A stretch of 64,000 nucleotides of DNA from Robiginitomaculum sp. (GTDB lineage: Bacteria > Pseudomonadota > Alphaproteobacteria > Caulobacterales > Maricaulaceae), in the NCBI GenBank assembly GCA_021776525.1, contig JAJFFT010000001.1, positions 1 to 64,000 on the forward strand, written 5' to 3'. The notes under the pieces are model-generated. The model saw only the letters and a list, made by a program, of their open reading frames with translations. It ran no database searches and was not told the origin of the DNA. This document shows positions 1-7,910 of the stretch, piece after piece (position 1 is the stretch's first letter; every line of letters begins with the position of its first letter). The position numbers were made by a program, and so were the translations under genes.

Positions 1-400
<400 letters not shown>

Positions 401-530
401 ACAATGTTCGTGAGCGGCGATCGCATCGTCCGCTGATGAAAATCAAGCACCCGAACATCATATAATTCCGGCGCGGGCCGGAACAGCACTAAATATAACT
501 GATGTGTTCATCATTTCATTCATCCCCGTT

Positions 531-648
<118 letters not shown>

Positions 649-722
649 TGCAGGGCTGAATGAAATGGATTGCTTGTCACAGACGAGCAGGTCAGAAACA
701 TACCCTTCTTTACAACATTACC

Positions 723-758
723 AAAAACGCCTCGTGTTTATGCACGGGGCGTTTTTTT
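723..758 (+). terminator. Intrinsic terminator of the rRNA operon
   Basis: A 10-bp stem (ACGCCTCGTG paired with CACGGGGCGT, one G-U pair) with a TTTATG loop is followed by seven T. The four A before the stem also pair with the T run, so the hairpin could act in both directions. It sits about 75 nt after the 5S gene. Confidence 0.9.
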
Positions 759-806
759 GTACGTATTGATAAAACTTCATCTTGAGCTCGCCCAAAGGAT
801 AGGGCT

Positions 807-1190
807 TTACCCCTTTGATGAGTGGCAGACGGCCTGCAATTTATTACCATCAGGATCACGCACATAGGCACCGTAATAGTTTGGGTGATAATGCGGGCGC
901 AGGCCAGGCTCGCCTTCGCACGTGCCGCCATGGCTCAGCGCTGCGGCATGGAAGTGATCGACAACAGAGCGGGTCTTTGCCAGAAAAGCGACATGCTGAC
1001 CATTGCCATGACTGGCGGGTTGGCCATCAAAGGCCGGGCCGATAAATATTTTTGGGCCCATCAGATCGCCATAGGCGATGCCGTTCTCTCTCTCAATAAA
1101 GACCGGCAGGCCCAGCGCCGTTGTCACTGCCGTCCAAAACGGCTTGGTCCGTTGCCAATCATTAGTCCCCAGCGTTATGTGACTGAACAT
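807..1190 (-). CDS. VOC (glyoxalase/bleomycin-resistance type) family protein
   Basis: This 127-residue protein has the length and layout of a single vicinal-oxygen-chelate unit made of two beta-alpha-beta-beta-beta motifs. The N-terminus FSHITLGTNDW carries the usual first metal-ligand histidine. HVAFLAKTR falls mid-protein, and the C-terminal YGAYVRDPDGNKLQAVCH matches the family ending. In most members DPDGN-x-L is followed by a metal-binding Glu; here that residue is Gln, so metal use or activity may differ. The gene starts only 7 nt after the stop of the GFA-family gene, so the two are probably co-transcribed. The substrate is unknown. Confidence 0.85.
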   Translation of the reverse strand: MFSHITLGTNDWQRTKPFWTAVTTALGLPVFIERENGIAYGDLMGPKIFIGPAFDGQPASHGNGQHVAFLAKTRSVVDHFHAAALSHGGTCEGEPGLRPHYHPNYYGAYVRDPDGNKLQAVCHSSKG

Positions 1191-1197
1191 GTGGCGC

Positions 1198-1605
1198 TTA
1201 TCCTGGCATGCGTTCGGGGGCGGGCAAGTCAGGGTCCATCATCGTACAGTCCATTTTGCTGCCGGCAAACACATTGATCTGGGGTTTGACCTCACCTTGT
1301 TCGTTCACGCAACCGGCACGAAGGGCAATCATCTGTGGGTTGGACTTGCTGGTCCCATAGACTTGTGATCCACAATTGGGGCAAAAATGTTTGGTCAACG
1401 TATTGCCGCTATCAACACTGTGGGAAAATGACTTCACCTCACCGGTAATTTCCACATCAGATTGCTGCATAAACAGCAAAGTCGCAAAGGTTGCGCCGGT
1501 GGTCTGGCGACAATCAACGCAATGGCAATTGGCCTGAAACGCCACATCGCCATCGGCGGTAAATTTCACATCGCCGCAAAGGCATTGTCCGGTCAGCTTG
1601 GTCAT
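1198..1605 (-). CDS. GFA family protein (CENP-V/GFA zinc-binding fold)
   Basis: A 135-residue small zinc protein. The family's cysteine pairs are visible: GQCLCGDVKF at the N-terminus, NCHCVDCRQTTGATF around residues 26-40 and HFCPNCGSQVYG near 93-104. The group was named after glutathione-dependent formaldehyde-activating enzyme, but most single-domain members have no demonstrated reaction, so only the fold is claimed. It is the first gene of a two-gene minus-strand unit with the VOC protein. The spacer upstream is full of palindromic repeats. Confidence 0.88.
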   Translation of the reverse strand: MTKLTGQCLCGDVKFTADGDVAFQANCHCVDCRQTTGATFATLLFMQQSDVEITGEVKSFSHSVDSGNTLTKHFCPNCGSQVYGTSKSNPQMIALRAGCVNEQGEVKPQINVFAGSKMDCTMMDPDLPAPERMPG

Positions 1606-1768
1606 GTTCTTGCTCCATCAATATGCCCCATCATTGGAGACAAAGCACAGCAGGTCAAATGCAATTGTGAAAATTGTAATTCGACGTTGCGCACCGGCTA
1701 GACCAGAGCATCCATATTGAACCGCCATGCCCTATGAACCTTTCGGTCAAGTGGTTGGGCGATGAGGA

Positions 1769-1804
1769 CCTCCTTCTCCTTGGGGGGAAGGTTGGGATGA
1801 GGGG
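1769..1804. repeat. Palindromic repeat family A, copy 1
   Basis: A short imperfect hairpin with CTTCTCC opposite GGGGAAG, next to GGGATGAGGGG. It resembles the four other family A copies at 1849, 2033, 2119 and 3865, whose core is CCCTCACCCTAACCCTCTCCC followed by a short loop and GGGAGAGGG. Confidence 0.6.
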
Positions 1805-1848
1805 TATATGAATTAAAAAATGATACGCGAGGCCTTGTAACGCTCCAG

Positions 1849-1883
1849 CCCCTCACCCTAGCCCTCTCCCACTGGGAGAGGGA
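1849..1883. repeat. Palindromic repeat family A, copy 2
   Basis: CCCTCACCCTAGCCCTCTCCC, a short ACT spacer and GGGAGAGGGA form a 7-9 bp hairpin with an unpaired CTCACCC side arm. It is nearly the same sequence as copy 4 at 2119. Confidence 0.8.
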
Positions 1884-1920
1884 ACCACCCGATCAGAAAC
1901 AGCCGTTTTTAACCCTCTTA

Positions 1921-2016
1921 GTGTCATCCCGGACTTGATCTAAGGATCCATCGGGCGGCAGCGGAGCGTATACAGCTAACCCGTATGGACCCCGGGTCTT
2001 CGCCCGGGGTGACGCG
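1921..2016. repeat. Palindromic repeat family B, copy 1
   Basis: An element of about 95 bp starting GTGTCATCCCGGACTTGATC and ending CTTCGCCCGGGGTGACGC. The two ends are imperfect inverted copies, with GATCC and GGACC-type motifs inside. Two more copies lie at 3937 and 52236. Similar GTCATCCCGG-type elements are widespread in alphaproteobacterial spacers. Confidence 0.75.
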
Positions 2017-2032
2017 TTTGGTAAGTTTATGT

Positions 2033-2068
2033 CTTCCTCTCCTATTGGGAGAGGAATGAGGTGAGGGG
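2033..2068. repeat. Palindromic repeat family A, copy 3 (inverted)
   Basis: CCTCTCCTATTGGGAGAGG, a clean hairpin, is followed by AATGAGGTGAGGGG. This is a family A copy in the opposite orientation. Together with copy 4 it frames the spacer just downstream of the pentapeptide-repeat gene. Confidence 0.75.
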
Positions 2069-2118
2069 TAAATATTAGGAAAAATAATAACGCAGGTTTT
2101 ATCTTAACCCTCCAGAAT

Positions 2119-2153
2119 CCCCTCACCCTAACCCTCTCCCCAAAGGAGAGGGA
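2119..2153. repeat. Palindromic repeat family A, copy 4
   Basis: CCCTCACCCTAACCCTCTCCCC, a short AAA loop and GGAGAGGGA. The copy ends directly before the stop codon of the pentapeptide-repeat gene and could serve as its transcription end, although no T run follows in the minus direction. Apart from the repeats, the 549-base spacer 1606-2154 shows no supportable gene. Confidence 0.8.
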
Positions 2154-2154
2154 A

Positions 2155-3789
2155 TTACCTGATCTGAAAACGGCGTTTCAGGGCCAGCAGTAAAAAGAAC
2201 ACCAACGCCAGCGAAATGACCCCATGACTGACCATGACAAGCCGCGTTAAAAACGGGTGCTCGTAAAGCGCATTTTGGAAAAGAATATCGGTGTTGTCGG
2301 CATAAAATTGCGAGATGGCATAGGATACCGGCGGCAATGAGGATTGAAACGCCGTGCCCACCGCGCCGTCCAGGGTGGCATCATCCCCGGCAATCTGGCC
2401 ATAGGCACAAGCCGTAAAGGCAAAGAGCGCCCCCAGCCAAAAAAGCGGCCGCACCGCGCTTTGCCCGTAATCGGCAAACAGGCCATAGGCGCGAGACAAG
2501 GCGCGCACCCAAAAGGGCGTATCCTTGGCGCCAAAGCGCCGCTCCCGCGCCTGCATTTCCAGCTTGGCGAATTTCATCTCCTGCCCGTATTGCTTCAAGG
2601 ATTCCATATGCAGGCGCAAGGTCTGAAAGGCGCGTTGATATCCGTCTAACTCTGTATCTACTTTGCCTGCCCGGCTTAACCAGAAATCTTTCAACAGGCC
2701 GAGTTTTTTATTGGGTATTTCAAATACCGCATCGGCAAAACTGGTATCCTGGTGAAAAGTGCAGCCCTGGAATTTTGCCAGTGCGTGAAAATGCGCTCCG
2801 GCAAATGATGTTATTTTGGGAAAAGCCTTGTCAGAAAAATCAGCAATCCCGTGAAACTGCGCACTTTTAAAAGACAGGCCATATACGGTTTTGTCCTGTT
2901 TCATGTCTGGCGCAGAAAAAAAGCTATCACCCTGAAATTGGGCGTGCTCGAAGCTGATCTCTTTGCCGAACTGGGCATCATCGAAGTGGGCAAAACGGCC
3001 GAACCGGGCGTGATCAAAGTGGGACACATCCTCGAACCGAGCATGATCGAAGCTGGGCCGAAAGCCGAACCGAGCATGATCGAAGCTGGCCCCATTGCTT
3101 AACAAGGTATCAACGAAGCTGGCCCAATCCCCGAACTTCGCGTGGGTGAAGTCGGCCCCAAGACTGAACTGCGCGTGTCTAAAGATGGCCCAATCCCCGA
3201 ATTGCGCGTGGCTGAATTTGGCCCAATCCCCGAATTGCGCGAAGATGAAGTGGGTATAATTCCCGAACTGCGCCCAGTCGGCGCGGATGTGCCGGGCGCG
3301 TTCCTTCCTTTGCTCTTCGGTTTCGTCCTCCGGTGGATCGGCGGAAAGATCGAAATAATTAGGGAAACAGATGCCTGTGAGCTGGGCGCGTTCATCAGAG
3401 CTTGAACGCATGTAAATAGAAGCGTCATCCAGTTTGTTTACGATGGCGGCATGCCAGTTCTGCCATTTTGGTTCGTCCCATGTCTCCTCCTCAAAACCGA
3501 ATTTCTCACTTGTTTCCTCCCCACTTGGATCATGGGGCGGCAGGTGAAAGCGCGTCCAGGTGCGCCCGGCAAAGTCGATCAGCCTGTCTTCTTCCTCGCG
3601 CCAATAGTCTTGCAAGGTGCGGCCATCCTTCCAGCCTTTGATCTTTCGTTTCGCCAGTCCGTCCCAGGAAAAATCCTGCGCCCACCAGGCGTCGAACCAG
3701 TCCCAATAGCGGGTATCATCATTGATCTCTTTTTGCGCGTCGGTGAGGACGCGGTCGGGGTCGTATGTGATCGGGTTGTCTGTACTCAT
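2155..3789 (-). CDS. Pentapeptide-repeat membrane protein with 11-residue repeat units
   Basis: A 544-residue protein of unknown function. After an acidic, Trp-rich N-terminus of about 170 residues come some 15 copies of an 11-residue unit, for example AQFGDWAKFSH, AQFGDWAIFRH and ARFGFRPSFDH. Phe at positions 3 and 9 gives alternating spacings of 6 and 5. This is the variant pentapeptide pattern (Pentapeptide_3-like) expected to form a right-handed beta-helix. About 100 charged residues follow, then two hydrophobic segments near 460-475 and 515-540 that should anchor it in the inner membrane, ending in KRRFQIR. The start is the ATG at 3789. The repeats are also visible in the DNA (3120-3250) as recurring CCCAATCCCCGAA blocks, a sign of recent internal duplication. 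It stands alone between repeat-rich spacers. Confidence 0.8.
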   Translation of the reverse strand: MSTDNPITYDPDRVLTDAQKEINDDTRYWDWFDAWWAQDFSWDGLAKRKIKGWKDGRTLQDYWREEEDRLIDFAGRTWTRFHLPPHDPSGEETSEKFGFEEETWDEPKWQNWHAAIVNKLDDASIYMRSSSDERAQLTGICFPNYFDLSADPPEDETEEQRKERARHIRADWAQFGNYTHFIFAQFGDWAKFSHAQFGDWAIFRHAQFSLGADFTHAKFGDWASFVDTLLSNGASFDHARFGFRPSFDHARFEDVSHFDHARFGRFAHFDDAQFGKEISFEHAQFQGDSFFSAPDMKQDKTVYGLSFKSAQFHGIADFSDKAFPKITSFAGAHFHALAKFQGCTFHQDTSFADAVFEIPNKKLGLLKDFWLSRAGKVDTELDGYQRAFQTLRLHMESLKQYGQEMKFAKLEMQARERRFGAKDTPFWVRALSRAYGLFADYGQSAVRPLFWLGALFAFTACAYGQIAGDDATLDGAVGTAFQSSLPPVSYAISQFYADNTDILFQNALYEHPFLTRLVMVSHGVISLALVFFLLLALKRRFQIR

Positions 3790-3864
3790 GGGTTTTCCTG
3801 TTATGTAAGCTTAGCATGGCACACGCCAAGGGTGTAGGGGCCGATAGGTATTATACGTTCCTCC

Positions 3865-3900
3865 CCCCCTCATCCTAACCTTCTCCCCATGGGAGAAGGG
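3865..3900. repeat. Palindromic repeat family A, copy 5
   Basis: CCCCTCATCCTAACCTTCTCCCC, AT and GGGAGAAGGG. This is a diverged family A hairpin in which compensating changes (TTCTCCC / GGGAGAA) keep the stem paired, which suggests the structure is what is maintained. Confidence 0.75.
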
Positions 3901-3936
3901 AAAATCGAGCTTGAAAATATAAATTTATTACCACCT

Positions 3937-4025
3937 GTGTCACCCCGGGCTTGATCCGGGGCCTATAGTGCAGGGAATGCGCTCTATGGATCCCGGACAA
4001 AACCAGGGTTTTTCCGGGATGACAC
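3937..4025. repeat. Palindromic repeat family B, copy 2
   Basis: An element of about 89 bp beginning GTGTCACCCCGGGCTTGATC and ending TTTTTCCGGGATGACAC, so the ends are inverted copies, with GATCCCGGAC inside. The rest of the spacer, 4026-4286, is AT-richer and must hold the promoter of the small membrane protein gene. No other gene is supportable there. Confidence 0.8.
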
Positions 4026-4286
4026 AAAAAGAATGTATACCAAGCAGTGCTGTTGCCTCACAAAGCCTACACAAAACTGGATTTTGATGTGCATTGCAAA
4101 GGCGCAATACGAGAGAGAAAAGGCACCCTGCATTACACGCATAACGCGTAGAAATTGCGATTATAACGAAAAACGATGGCGGTTTTTGCTTGCGCAAGGT
4201 TACGAAATGGTTAAGGAGTTAACCATAGGCGTGCAAAACAAATCAAACAATCTGCGCCTAGGGGAAACTGAAAAGGGGAGTACACT

Positions 4287-4595
4287 ATGTCTACAGCTAA
4301 AATTATCTGGATCGTTGGTGCATTGGCTGCCATCGCATTGGCTTTTGTCGACACCGGTTATGACGCGGCGATCATCGCCGTTCTGGGTGCGGCAGGCGGC
4401 TTTTTTGTCGACAAGGAGCACCGCACCGGATTGATTGTTGCGGCGATCTTTCTGGCGGCCGGTTCAGCATCCTGGGGCGCCATTCCGGCGGTCGGCGGAT
4501 ACTTAAGCGCCATCTGGTCCAGCTATGGCGGTCTGTTGGCTGCGGCATCGCTGATGGCGATTGCGCGGACCACGGTTTCACGCCTGAAACCTTAA
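4287..4595 (+). CDS. Small membrane protein of unknown function
   Basis: A 102-residue, strongly hydrophobic protein with about four predicted membrane segments: residues 5-20, 27-40, 48-65 and 70-92. Charged connectors include DKEHR and the C-terminal RTTVSRLKP. A good ribosome binding site (AAGGGGAG) lies 7 nt before the ATG, and the gene ends 22 nt before a strong terminator, so expression as a single gene is likely. I recognise no family. The small residue-rich helices could suit an inner-membrane accessory protein, but no role is claimed. Confidence 0.7.
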   Translation: MSTAKIIWIVGALAAIALAFVDTGYDAAIIAVLGAAGGFFVDKEHRTGLIVAAIFLAAGSASWGAIPAVGGYLSAIWSSYGGLLAAASLMAIARTTVSRLKP

Positions 4596-4617
4596 ACGAT
4601 CAATCATCACTTGGAAA

Positions 4618-4647
4618 ACGCGGGCGTCTTTGGCGTCCGCGTTTTTA
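4618..4647. terminator. Bidirectional intrinsic terminator
   Basis: An 11-bp stem (ACGCGGGCGTC paired with GGCGTCCGCGT, with two G-T pairs) has a TTT loop. T-rich sequence follows on the plus strand, and the preceding AAAA gives a T run on the minus strand. It separates the convergent membrane protein gene and gabD and probably serves both. Confidence 0.85.
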
Positions 4648-6105
4648 TTATATACCGGCGATGCAGACGTTTTTGATCTCGACAAATTCCTCAATGCCGT
4701 ATTTTGACCCTTCGCGTCCAATGCCCGATTGCTTGACCCCGCCAAAGGGCGCGACCTCGGATGTGAACAGCCCGGTATTGACCGCCACAATGCCGGTTTC
4801 CAGGCCTTCCATGACCCGCCAGACCCGGCCCATATCGCGGGCAAAGAAATAGGCGGCCAGCCCAAAGGGCGTATCATTGGCCAGCGCGATGGCTTCGTCT
4901 TCGGTTGAAAAGCGCCGTAAGGCGGATACCGGGCCAAAGATTTCGGTATTGGCGATCTCCATGTCCGCCGTGACATTAGTGATCACGGTGGGGGTGTAAT
5001 AGAGATCGCCTTGGTCGTGCTTGTCGCCGCCGGTGATGATGCTGGCGCCTTTGGCTTTGGCGTCGCTCATCAGGCGTTCAACCTTGTCCATTGCGGCGGC
5101 GTTGATCAGTGGCCCGATCTGCACATTTGGTGCATCGCCGCGCCCGACCAATAATTCTGCAGTGCGTTCGGCCAGCCTTTTGGCAAATTCGTCATGTATG
5201 CCGTCTTGCACATAAAAGCGGTTGGCACAGACGCAGGTTTGCCCGGCATTGCGGTATTTACTGGCCAGTGCACCTTCGACGGCGGCATCAAGATCTGCAT
5301 CGTCAAAGACCAAAAACGGTGCATTGCCGCCAAGCTCCAACGCCACTTTGGTGATGTTTTGTGCGGCTTGTGCCATCAGGATTTTGCCAACATTTGTCGA
5401 GCCGGTGAACGAGATTTTTCGTACCCGGCTATCGGACGTCAGCGCATCGCCAACCGGGGCCGGGGTGCTGGTCGGGACGAGGTTAAATACCCCCGGCGGA
5501 ATGCCGGCCTCTTCGGCCAGAACCGCCAGCGCCAGGGCGCTAAGGGGGGTATCTTCGGCGGGTTTAACCACAGCGGTACAGCCGGCGGCCAGCGCCGGAG
5601 CGACTTTGCGTGTAATCATCGCAGAAGGGAAATTCCACGGCGTAATGGCCCCCACAACGCCAATGGGTTGTTTGAGGACGATAAAGCGACGGTCCACCCC
5701 GGTAGAGGGGATCACGTCGCCATAAATGCGTTTGGCTTCTTCGGCGAACCATTCAATAAAGCTGGCACCATAGATCACTTCGCCGCGTGCTTCCGATAAG
5801 GGTTTGCCCTGTTCTGCGGTCAAAAGCGCGGCCAGATCGTCGGCGTTTTGCACAATCAGCTCGAACCATTTGCGTAAAATGGCCGAGCGCTGGCCCGCCG
5901 TGCGTTTGGCCCAGGCGGGAAAGGCGGCGTGGGCGGCATCGATGGCTCTAGTTGTTTCATCGCTGCCCATATCGGCGACGGCGGTAATCTCGCTGCCATC
6001 AGCCGGGTTGTGGACCATAAAGCGTGCCGCAGTGTCGGCACCCACCCACTGGCCGTTGATATAACCCTGTGTGCGGATGAATTTGGGGTTCAGTGTTGTG
6101 CTCAT
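4648..6105 (-). CDS. gabD: Succinate-semialdehyde dehydrogenase, NAD(P)+-dependent
   Basis: A full-length (485 aa) class I aldehyde dehydrogenase of the GabD type. It oxidises succinate semialdehyde to succinate, the last step of the GABA shunt. Visible hallmarks are PIGVVGAITPWNFP (Rossmann region, about 150), FTGSTNVGK (nucleotide binding), ELGGNAPFLVF with the general-base Glu and NAGQTCVCANRFYV with the catalytic Cys. GVNTG-type and GGVKQSGIGREGSKYG segments near the C-terminus are those of succinate-semialdehyde rather than generic dehydrogenases. Its start codon overlaps the stop of the upstream phosphoribosyltransferase gene by 4 nt (ATGA), so the two are translationally coupled. Confidence 0.92.
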   Translation of the reverse strand: MSTTLNPKFIRTQGYINGQWVGADTAARFMVHNPADGSEITAVADMGSDETTRAIDAAHAAFPAWAKRTAGQRSAILRKWFELIVQNADDLAALLTAEQGKPLSEARGEVIYGASFIEWFAEEAKRIYGDVIPSTGVDRRFIVLKQPIGVVGAITPWNFPSAMITRKVAPALAAGCTAVVKPAEDTPLSALALAVLAEEAGIPPGVFNLVPTSTPAPVGDALTSDSRVRKISFTGSTNVGKILMAQAAQNITKVALELGGNAPFLVFDDADLDAAVEGALASKYRNAGQTCVCANRFYVQDGIHDEFAKRLAERTAELLVGRGDAPNVQIGPLINAAAMDKVERLMSDAKAKGASIITGGDKHDQGDLYYTPTVITNVTADMEIANTEIFGPVSALRRFSTEDEAIALANDTPFGLAAYFFARDMGRVWRVMEGLETGIVAVNTGLFTSEVAPFGGVKQSGIGREGSKYGIEEFVEIKNVCIAGI

Positions 6106-6689
6106 GCTTTGGCCCCTTCGCTGACCAGCTTGTGCATTTCAATCAGCGTTTCTGGCAATTCCTTATTGGCCCGCACTTCGTCCTCGGAGAGACCATCCAG
6201 TTCATGAGGGAAAACCAGCCAGGTTTCGGTTTCGTGGACATAATAATCGGGCACCCGGTCGGTCAGGTTCTTGGTGGGTTTGTAATAGACCGTGCCGGTG
6301 CGCACATCGGCCGGCATGTTGCGACGGGTGAGGCGGGACAGCTCGTTAATGATGGCATCAATCGAGCGCCCTGAATCAAACACATCATCAAGGATCAGCA
6401 AATTGTCTTCGGCGTTCATATTCTCGATCAAATAATGCAGGCCATGGACGCGCACATTATCGTCCTGCTTTTCTATGCCGTGATATGACGATGTCCGAAT
6501 GGCGATATGATCCGAAGGAATACCACAAAAATCCAGCGCCTCCTGTACAGCAATGCCGACCGGCGTGCCGCCGCGCCAGACGCCGACAATGTAATCGGGG
6601 CGAAAACCGCTTAAGACAATTTTCTCCGCCAGAATATAGGAATCGCGCAACAGCCCTTGCGCATCCAGAAATACTTTTTCAATGGCCAT
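6102..6689 (-). CDS. Phosphoribosyltransferase family protein
   Basis: A 195-residue type I phosphoribosyltransferase. The PRPP-binding loop LLILDDVFDSGRS (about residues 95-107) has the acidic pair and the small residues of the family, and VGVWRGGTPVGI near 35 matches the pyrophosphate-binding loop. Proteins of this kind are usually annotated as hypoxanthine or xanthine phosphoribosyltransferase-like. The substrate cannot be read from the sequence, and purine salvage is a guess from the family. It is the first gene of a coupled pair with gabD, an unexpected partner. Confidence 0.8.
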   Translation of the reverse strand: MAIEKVFLDAQGLLRDSYILAEKIVLSGFRPDYIVGVWRGGTPVGIAVQEALDFCGIPSDHIAIRTSSYHGIEKQDDNVRVHGLHYLIENMNAEDNLLILDDVFDSGRSIDAIINELSRLTRRNMPADVRTGTVYYKPTKNLTDRVPDYYVHETETWLVFPHELDGLSEDEVRANKELPETLIEMHKLVSEGAKA

Positions 6690-6769
6690 GATGATGCTTC
6701 CCTTTGCCCACAGGTTTGATCGCCGCTTATGACTCTCACAGCGCGCTCTGTCATCCTTTTGCGTAAGAT

Positions 6770-7909
6770 TTATTGCGGTGCGGTGCAGTCGCCGTCCATT
6801 GCATTGATCCAGGCGGCAACCAGAGCGACGCCTTCTTCGTCTATGGTTGAACGGCCCAGCTCGGGCATCATCACGCCAGGATTGGTGGAATCCATGCGGT
6901 AAACCAGGATCGAATCATTGGCATCGCCGGGTACAATGTCAAAACTATGCCCGCCCGTACCTTGTCCGGCGGCCACCGGTGGTTTGCAAATGCCGGTATT
7001 GCCGGCGGGGTATTGATGCTCTGGCCGGTCCAGATAAAAAGCCGAGGTATCAGCCGCCCCGTGCGGGTTATGGCAATGGCCGCAATTGATGTCCAGATAC
7101 GCCCGGGCGCGTTTGTCCAGCGGTGCACTTTGATCGCGCCAATTGGCATTTTTTGGGGCGGCTTGGGCGCTCTTCAGGCCGGTCAGTTTGCCAAGGCGGA
7201 CCAGACGGTCCAGCTGGTTTTCCGTACCATCATGATAGGTATAGGGCTTGTTCAGATGGCGCGCCGCCGGGCCTATGGGTTCGATGGCGCGGGTAGTCGC
7301 ATTGGGGGCATGACAGCCGGCACACTGATTAGCGTTGGGCACCACATAGGTAAAATCTTGGGTTTCCCCATTGTCCTTGAGAAGGCTGAGCGCCATAGCC
7401 CCGCCGGCACGTTCCAGCACGGCATCATTTTGCGCGTCATTCCAGATGTAAGGCAGGGCCACCCATCCGGCCTCGCGGTGCACAAGAATGCGGGTTTCAA
7501 CCAGATGCACATTGGCAAGGTTCAACCCTTCGCCAGCAAAGTCTGCGCTGTAATCATCGGTGTTGCGCAATACGCCTGCGCTGCCTTTGGGGTAATAAAA
7601 GGTTTTGGCAATCACTGTGCCGACGGGGAAATCAAGCGCCCGTTCTTCGCGGTATGTGGCGGTTTTACCCGGCGGCACCCAGACCACGCGCAATTTGTGT
7701 GCGGCATCGGTGAACAGCGGCGAGTTCAGGTCATAGGGCATGGCGTCCTGGCCAAGGGTCATGGCTTTTCCTGATATGGAGACAATGCCCCAGGCGCTTA
7801 AATCTTGCGGGTTATCCTGCATATGCGGGGTCACCTGAGTGGCCGGGCCCTTGCAGGCGGCCAGAATAATAAGAGCACCGAAAATCAGTCCTTTGCCCCA
7901 TATATGCAT
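6770..7909 (-). CDS. Diheme c-type cytochrome lipoprotein, SO_2930 / HNE_0200 family
   Basis: A 379-residue exported protein. The start chosen is the ATG at 7909, where MHIWGKG leads a lipoprotein signal with lipobox LAAC (Cys19); longer frames upstream run through the neighbouring gene. Two heme c motifs are present, CAGCH (196-200) and CGHCH (276-280). MMPELG near 348 offers Met ligands. The family (TIGR03806, HNE_0200) is uncharacterised and is known to occur beside, or fused to, the beta-helix family TIGR03805, exactly as here: the beta-helix gene ends 1 nt upstream. A periplasmic electron-transfer role is inferred from the hemes only. Confidence 0.88.
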   Translation of the reverse strand: MHIWGKGLIFGALIILAACKGPATQVTPHMQDNPQDLSAWGIVSISGKAMTLGQDAMPYDLNSPLFTDAAHKLRVVWVPPGKTATYREERALDFPVGTVIAKTFYYPKGSAGVLRNTDDYSADFAGEGLNLANVHLVETRILVHREAGWVALPYIWNDAQNDAVLERAGGAMALSLLKDNGETQDFTYVVPNANQCAGCHAPNATTRAIEPIGPAARHLNKPYTYHDGTENQLDRLVRLGKLTGLKSAQAAPKNANWRDQSAPLDKRARAYLDINCGHCHNPHGAADTSAFYLDRPEHQYPAGNTGICKPPVAAGQGTGGHSFDIVPGDANDSILVYRMDSTNPGVMMPELGRSTIDEEGVALVAAWINAMDGDCTAPQ

Positions 7910-7910
7910 A

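Noticed and set aside
649..722. Possible tRNA after the 5S gene, as in many rrn operons
   Set aside because: No cloverleaf or TTCGA-type T-arm can be formed before the terminator.
2851..3405. Long open frames on the plus strand opposite the pentapeptide repeats, with repetitive translations
   Set aside because: They mirror the repeat period of the real minus-strand gene, lack ribosome binding sites and have no protein-like composition.
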